This document shows, piece by piece, positions 40,541-44,582 of a stretch of DNA of 44,582 nucleotides. The notes under the pieces were generated by a model. The model made no database searches. It saw nothing but the letters and a program-made list of their open reading frames with translations, and had not been told where the DNA came from. The position numbers and the translations under genes are program-made. Source of the DNA: Kitasatospora griseola (lineage in GTDB: Bacteria > Actinomycetota > Actinomycetes > Streptomycetales > Streptomycetaceae); assembly GCF_014648555.1 (NCBI RefSeq), contig NZ_BMRI01000043.1, positions 1 through 44,582 of the forward strand, read 5' to 3'. How positions within the stretch are numbered: position 1 is the stretch's first letter; every line of letters starts with the position of its first letter.

Positions 40541-40642
40541 CCTGGTAGGTGCGCACCCCGGACAGCCCGCCCGCAACCAGACACCCAATGGCCGGCCTTC
40601 AACACCAGCCCTGGCACCGGACCGGGCGGGCAGGCGGGCCGG

Positions 40643-41776
40643 TCAGATCGGCTGGTCGGGGTCGTCGAGCCAGGCGTGCCAGCCGGTCGGGGTGACGGTG
40701 AGTCCGAGGCGCTCGACACCGGGCTCGCCCGCCCGCTGCCACCAGGTGAGGGTCCGTTCGAAGTCGTCCCACAGGCGGCGGCCGCCGTACTGGCGGACGT
40801 GGTGGACGTCATGGCCGTCGCGAAAGGTTCCGGCGGCCCAGGCCGGGACGGTGAGGGAGTACAGCCACAGGGTGCGGGCGCCGTCGTCGTGGACCTGGAC
40901 GGCGCGGGTCACGTCCCTCAGCCTGAGGCCGGCGGCGAAGGGGAACGGGTCGAACTTGCCGTGCGGGGGCAGCGCGTGGGCGGTGGTGGTCTCGATGACG
41001 GTGCCGCCGGCGGGTGGGGGTGCGGGCCAGGTGAGGCGTTGGGAGCGCATCTTCATGAACTCCACCTGTTGCAGGAAGGGGCCGGTGGCGGTGCCGTCGG
41101 TGTTCACGGTGAGGCGGACGAGGGCGTCGGCGTTGGAGTAGTGGGTGCCGAACGGGGCGAGGATCATGCCGCCGGGGCGGGTCTGCTCGATCCACGCGCG
41201 GGGGATGTCGCGCAGGCCGTAGGTGGCGATGGTGCGGTCGTAGGGGGCGCCGTCCGGGTGGCCGAGCACGCCGTCGCCGCAGACAGTGCGGGGGCGGTAG
41301 CCGGCGGCGTGCAGGCGGGTGCGGGCGTAGGCGGCGACCTGCGGGTCGATCTCGATGGTGGTGACGTTGGCGTCGCCGAGGCGGTGGGCGAGCAGGGCGG
41401 CGTTCCAGCCGGTGCCGGTGCCTTGCTCGATCACCCGCATCCCCGGCTCGGCCTGGAGCCGGTCGAGCATCGAGGCGACCAGGGACGGTTGCGAGGCGGA
41501 GCTGGTGGGGACCGTGCCGGGTGCGGTGCCGTGGTGCGCGCCGTCGTCCCACTGGGTGACGATCGGGATGTCCGCGGCCGCGGCCTCCAGCCAGCCGGCC
41601 TCGTCGCTGGTCCGGTCGACGGGGCGGCTGGTGCCGGTGGCCATGTCGTGGGCCCAGACCAGGTCGGGCAGGAACAGGGACCGCGGGACGGCGTCGAAGG
41701 CCGGCGCCCACTGGTCGGCGACGGGGAAGGACCGCCCCGGTGCGGGGCGGCCCTCCTGCTCGGGTGCGAGCGTCAC
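40643..41776 (-). CDS. PIMT-like SAM methyltransferase (peptide-maturation type)
   Basis: This 377-residue protein starts at GTG 41776, overlapping the TGA of the 46-residue peptide gene (GTGA), so the two are coupled. FDAVPRSLFLPDLVW at the N-terminus is typical of protein-L-isoaspartate methyltransferase relatives. The SAM motif is MRVIEQGTGTGWNAALL with IEIDPQVAAYAR, and later YGLRDIPRAWIEQTRPGG has the PIMT layout. The extended C-terminus (LRDVTRAVQVHDDGARTLWL; DDFERTLTWWQRAGEPGVER) is like the long methyltransferases linked to ATP-grasp and FxLD-type peptide systems (TIGR04188/TIGR04364 style). No ATP-grasp or dehydratase gene is nearby. Confidence 0.75.
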   Translation of the reverse strand: MTLAPEQEGRPAPGRSFPVADQWAPAFDAVPRSLFLPDLVWAHDMATGTSRPVDRTSDEAGWLEAAAADIPIVTQWDDGAHHGTAPGTVPTSSASQPSLVASMLDRLQAEPGMRVIEQGTGTGWNAALLAHRLGDANVTTIEIDPQVAAYARTRLHAAGYRPRTVCGDGVLGHPDGAPYDRTIATYGLRDIPRAWIEQTRPGGMILAPFGTHYSNADALVRLTVNTDGTATGPFLQQVEFMKMRSQRLTWPAPPPAGGTVIETTTAHALPPHGKFDPFPFAAGLRLRDVTRAVQVHDDGARTLWLYSLTVPAWAAGTFRDGHDVHHVRQYGGRRLWDDFERTLTWWQRAGEPGVERLGLTVTPTGWHAWLDDPDQPI

Positions 41777-41913
41777 TTGCGGTGTCCCCCGTCCCCGGGC
41801 GGAGTCGAGCCGTCGGGGGACGGCGGCTCGGGAGGTGTCCACGGAGTGCCCGGGTGCCCGTCCCCTTCCCCGCCGCTCGATCCCCCGCCGTCCTGGCCTC
41901 CGTGCGTGTCCAT
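41773..41913 (-). CDS. 46-residue Gly/Pro/Asp-rich peptide, candidate methyltransferase substrate
   Basis: ATG 41913 has AAGGAG 8 bp upstream. The peptide starts MDTHGGQDGGGSSGGEGDG, continues HPGTPWTPPEPPSPDGST and ends PPGDGGHRK. Asp-Gly, which occurs four or more times, is the classic site of isoaspartate and succinimide chemistry, fitting a PIMT-like enzyme. The stop overlaps the methyltransferase start. The frame is also open upstream, so it could be the end of a longer protein, but the ribosome-binding site favours the short gene. A RiPP precursor role is inference. Confidence 0.5.
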   Translation of the reverse strand: MDTHGGQDGGGSSGGEGDGHPGTPWTPPEPPSPDGSTPPGDGGHRK

Positions 41914-42517
41914 ACCGAGCTCCTTGTCGTCGCTGCGATGGTGCCCTCCCAGGACCCGGGAGGAGTAGAGGGGCACTGCGGGCGCATCGGGGCGGGGGGG
42001 GTGCGCCGGTGCGTGGCGAGCCGTGGCCGTCGTGGTGGCCGTTGCGACGCGACGGGCCGCTACCGGGCCTCGCTCGGACTCGGCTGCGGGATGCGCCCCG
42101 ATCAGGGACGGCAGGATGCCGGTGCCGCCGGTCCCGTTCCCGGCACCGATCCGCACGCCCCGCACTGCGGTTCCGTGCTCGGCGATGGCCGGTGCCTGTG
42201 GCTGACGGCCGGTCTTCACGGCAGTGCCGACCGCGTCGCTGACGGCGAGTTCGCCGGCGGCCTCGACCACGTCTTCCAGTTCCCCGGGCACCGCGGTGCG
42301 CGTCGGACGGTGGTCCGTGGTGGCGTCGCGCGGCGTCGGGCTGCGGCGCCCGGGCGGAGGCTGCGGAGGGCGGCCGGGTCGGGGGCTCGACAGCCACAGG
42401 TGTCTCCGCTCTCTCGTTGATGATGGCCGCCGCGACACCGGTGTCGGAGCGGGCAGCAGTTCGACGGTAGGGAGCGGGGTCCGCACCCTCAAGGCGTTTG
42501 CACGCGTTTGCAGGGAT
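41914..42517. other. Region without a clear gene
   Basis: The minus frame continuous with the 46-residue peptide contains a fairly balanced stretch (GELEDVVEAAGELAVSDAVG; QAPAIAEHGTAVRGVRIG), which could be part of a longer protein or decayed coding sequence. Other frames look random. I do not call a gene here. Confidence 0.35.
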
Positions 42518-42799
42518 TCACTCCAGGGAGGCGGCGGCCCGGGTGATCAGGGCCCTGGCCGGCGCGCCGTGGACGGCGAAGCTTCCCAGCCGGTCGAAGG
42601 CCTGGGCGTAGAGGCCGATCTCGGTGGGCGTGGTGACGGTGACCTGGGCGGACAGCAGCTCCACCCCGGCCTCGACGTCGTCGAAGATGTTGAACGTCCC
42701 CGCCGGCCACATGGTGCGGGTCGCGGTGAACGGGATGACGCCGAGCGAGACGGCGGGCAGCGCCATCACCGCGAGCAGGTGTTCCAGTTGCTCGGCCAT
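42518..42799 (-). pseudogene. DUF5753 regulator, C-terminal fragment
   Basis: The frame reads MAEQLEHLLAVMALPAVSLG, VIPFTATRTMWPAGTFNIFD and EIGLYAQAFDRLGSFAVHGA and ends RAAASLE. This is the end of the DUF5753 (Scr1-type) domain that follows an XRE HTH in many streptomycete regulators. The HTH and most of DUF5753 are missing. Upstream, at about 42800-42831, the frame changes into an unrelated protein. Confidence 0.7.
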
Positions 42800-42830
42800 C
42801 GTCTCGGCGCGGCCGGGCGGGTGGTGGCGG

Positions 42831-43235
42831 TGAGTAGAGCAGGGTGCGGGCGGCGGCCAGGGCGTGCTGGTCGGTGTTCTGCTCCACCCAGTTCATGCGG
42901 GCCTGGGCGTCCCGAGGCCAGGTGCTGTGCGCGGCCTCGGCGTTGGAGCGGTGCCGGTGGGCGGCGTCGGCCAGCCAGGCGGCGAAGGCGCGACCGGCGG
43001 CCGGACCCATCAGCGAGATGTACGAGTTCACGGACTCCAGTCGGTCGGCCCAGGTCTCGATCAGCACGGTGGGTCGGTCGGGGTCGTCCAGGACGACGGG
43101 GCTGCTGGTGCTGCGGGTGCGTCCCGGCAGCCAGGTGTCGCGGCCCTCGTGGACGGCGTCGTCGGCGGCGGACAGCAGCAACTCGGCGGCTTGATCCAGG
43201 ACCTGGTCGGGCATCAGGGCCCGGGCGCCGCTCAC
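42831..43235 (-). CDS. Unknown protein, 3' end replaced by DUF5753 fragment
   Basis: The gene starts with GTG 43235 or ATG 43214 and reads PDQVLDQAAELLLSAADDAV, DDPDRPTVLIETWADRLESV, YISLMGPAAGRAFAAWLADA and MNWVEQNTDQHALAAARTLL. This is a convincing helical protein. After residue 135 or so the frame becomes Pro/Arg-rich, because the sense continues in the DUF5753 frame. The GTG overlaps a TGA in the upstream frame (GTGA at 43232-43235), suggesting an original operon with the preceding gene. Family unknown. Confidence 0.55.
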
Positions 43236-43663
43236 TGCCGGGCCTCGTCGGCAGCAGCAGGGCGGGTGTCTCGTCGTCACCGAGGTCGAGCAGGGCCAGG
43301 ACGACGGCGTACTTGGCGGGCGGGAAGCCCTGGGTGTCGCTGCCGGTGCGCTCGTACCGCGCGCATCGTGTCGGCAAAGTGCCGCAGCAAGGCCGCCCGG
43401 ACCTGCTCGGTCGTCGCCTCGAAGCCGGCCGCGATCTCGGTCCAGGTCGCGCCGAGGCGCAGCTGGATGAGGACGGTCGGGCCGGAGTCCATGCCGGGAC
43501 CCAGGTAGGGCGCGCGGGAAGTCTCGACCGCCTGCCAGCCCTCGTCGTCGTGGCCGGGCTGGTCCTCCCAGCGGCCGGCCAGCACGACCAGTTCGTTCCA
43601 GCGCTCGGCGATCACATGCTCCAGGTCGGTGGTGTCGTCGTGGGCGTCAGCGAGCAGCTCCAG
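43232..43663 (-). pseudogene. Frameshifted unknown gene
   Basis: The sense begins around 43663 (LELLADAHDDTTDLEHVIAE, RWNELVVLAGRWEDQPGHDD, LGATWTEIAAGFEATTEQVR and AALLRHFADTM). Near 43355-43365 it moves by one base into ARYERTGSDTQGFPPAKYAV and LALLDLGDDE. A further shift would reach the TGA at 43232-43234 that overlaps the next start. The start codon is unclear. The 'atwteIA.g...tteqvra.lr' part resembles a small HTH. At least one indel has broken the gene. Confidence 0.55.
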
Positions 43664-44297
43664 GTCGGCAGATCTCCTGCTGATCGCGGCCAGCCGACGC
43701 CCCGTGGGGCGTTCCCCTGAGCGGCACGACACCGGCATGCCGGGCGTCCTCCGGCCTGGAAAGGAACACCCTTCGCTGTGGCCGCTCAACGTCCGTAACA
43801 ACGACTGACATCTCGTCGCCCACCTGAAAGACCTCCGGCAGGCCGGCTGCGGGCCTGCCGCGGACCTCTGTGAAGGGCACCAGGCCCACGACTCCGTTTC
43901 CGACGTCAACGAAAGCGCCGAAGGGGAGCACCTTGACGACCGTCCCGCGAAGCCTCTGCCCCACCACCGCGCCGTCGGCGAACGCCTGGAAGGGGTCGCG
44001 CAACAGTGCACGCAACGACAGCCTGGCCTCCGCATTGTGAGTGTCGAATTGGAGGAACTCGCATGACACGCGCTGTCCGAGCTCCACGACGTCGGTCGGA
44101 GCTTCGATGTGGCGCCAGGACAGTTCGGGGATCGTGATAAACCCGACGCCGGGGAACATGGGATGGTCCGGTCCGTTGTCCAAGGCCACGAAGACCCCGA
44201 ACCGCTCGATCGCCGCGACGGTGCCAGAAAGGATCTCGCCGCGGTGCAGTGACTCCAGGAACGCCCAGAGACCCGGGCTCTCAGACTGCCAATCCAT
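43647..44297 (-). CDS. Protein with two S1 RNA-binding domains
   Basis: ATG 44297 gives 216 residues. Two S1 (OB-fold) units are visible: residues about 18-90 (GEILSGTVAAIERFGVFVAL ... VGFITIPELSW) and about 112-180 (GQRLRGTVVKVLPFGAFVDV ... GLVPFTEV ... DEMSVVVTDVE). The PFGAFVDVGNGVVGLV strand pair is typical of ribosomal protein S1 repeats. Stand-alone double-S1 proteins occur widely in streptomycetes, some as translation- or toxin-linked factors. The frame is open upstream into another coding sequence. Confidence 0.75.
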   Translation of the reverse strand: MDWQSESPGLWAFLESLHRGEILSGTVAAIERFGVFVALDNGPDHPMFPGVGFITIPELSWRHIEAPTDVVELGQRVSCEFLQFDTHNAEARLSLRALLRDPFQAFADGAVVGQRLRGTVVKVLPFGAFVDVGNGVVGLVPFTEVRGRPAAGLPEVFQVGDEMSVVVTDVERPQRRVFLSRPEDARHAGVVPLRGTPHGASAGRDQQEICRPGAAR

Positions 44298-44582
44298 GCC
44301 CGCCACCTTGGCAGATGCCGTAGGTCGACGACACCCCCACGAGACGACCACAGACCGTAACGGCCTCGCGATCGACTTCACGAACCGCTCGTAGAAGGTG
44401 ACCATGTGCGCCAGCAGCGGCAGCTCCCGGCGCAGGCGCTCGGCCAGCGAGGGGGTCAGCCGCTCGCCGTTGGCCAGTACCTGCCCGCTCTTGCCGACCG
44501 CGACGGACAGCACCTCGCCGTCCGGGGCGAAGTGGTACTTCGTCTCGGCGTCGCTATCAGCCCGGTGGCGACGGCCCGGTTC
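44298..44582 (-). pseudogene. Partial C-terminal segment of another gene
   Basis: The frame from the window edge reads YHFAPDGEVLSVAVGKSGQV, LANGERLTPSLAERLRRELP and LLAHMVTFYERFVKSIARPL. It then drifts into low-quality sequence (SVVVSWGCRRPTAS) before the S1 gene start in the same frame, with no stop between. It is the tail of an off-window gene whose own stop was lost, or a recombination scar. Family not recognised. Confidence 0.4.

Noticed and set aside
40809..41987. 392-codon Arg-rich minus frame
   Set aside because: It is an out-of-frame reading of the methyltransferase gene.

Overview
The window is almost certainly from a streptomycete (Streptomyces or Kitasatospora type). GC is very high with strong third-position bias, GTG/TTG starts are common, and the gene content is typical of streptomycete accessory DNA: ALF-repeat proteins, a DUF5753 fragment, WXG100/RHS toxins, PknB-type kinases and ISL3/IS21 transposases. 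No rRNA, tRNA, CRISPR array or housekeeping operon is visible. Truncated genes, nested insertions and single-base frameshifts are frequent, so this looks like a chromosome-arm or large-plasmid accessory region.

Layout. 1-2 kb: the 3' part of a long gene with a ParB-like DGQHR motif, then a decayed fragment. 2.0-3.75 kb: a distinctly AT-richer two-gene cassette on the minus strand. It encodes a JmjC/ROX-type 2-oxoglutarate oxygenase and, overlapping it as TAATG, a 156-residue protein with a nitrile-hydratase-leader-like (NHLP) segment and a short C-terminal tail. This looks like an unusual RiPP precursor plus its oxygenase, and it abuts the truncated 3' end of a DUF1330 gene. 3.87-5.07 kb: a small conserved protein and an N-terminally truncated triple zinc-finger protein. 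5.07-10.94 kb: an IS21-like element whose istB is split by a second element. The inner element carries an intact tyrosine recombinase, an XRE-type regulator, a zinc-ribbon/degenerate recombinase and a small acidic protein. 11.1-14.9 kb: a SUKH protein, an ISL3-like element carrying an extra gene between its inverted repeats, and truncated integrase and HNH remnants.

15-19.5 kb holds mostly unknown genes: a 395-residue helical protein, small zinc and membrane proteins, a possible GvpU-like protein and a protein with two tandem domains. 19.9-24.1 kb encodes a secreted 1409-residue polymorphic toxin with ALF repeats, an Ala-rich coiled coil, a Hint autoprotease and an SCP1.201/DddA-like deaminase domain. 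A secreted trypsin-fold pseudoprotease carrying six ricin-type lectin repeats is transcribed divergently from it. 26.7-31.1 kb: a frameshifted gene, a DUF4238 protein, an unknown CxxC protein, a VOC protein and a tiny protein.

31.4-36.8 kb is a compact WXG100-like / RHS-GH-E nuclease / probable immunity operon, a type VII-exported toxin module. 37-40.5 kb: a frameshifted NUDIX gene, a truncated glycosyltransferase, a PknB-like kinase with a lectin-like ectodomain, and a decayed WYL regulator. 40.6-41.9 kb: a PIMT-like methyltransferase translationally coupled to a 46-residue Gly/Pro/Asp/Ser-rich peptide gene, a second possible small modified-peptide locus. 42.5-44.6 kb: more fragments, an S1-domain protein and a partial reading frame at the window edge.

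The strongest candidates for new biology are the JmjC-NHLP cassette, the recombinase element with a predicted-inactive zinc-ribbon recombinase, the deaminase toxin with no obvious immunity gene, and the peptide-methyltransferase pair. All assignments are by eye from motifs; no searches were run.
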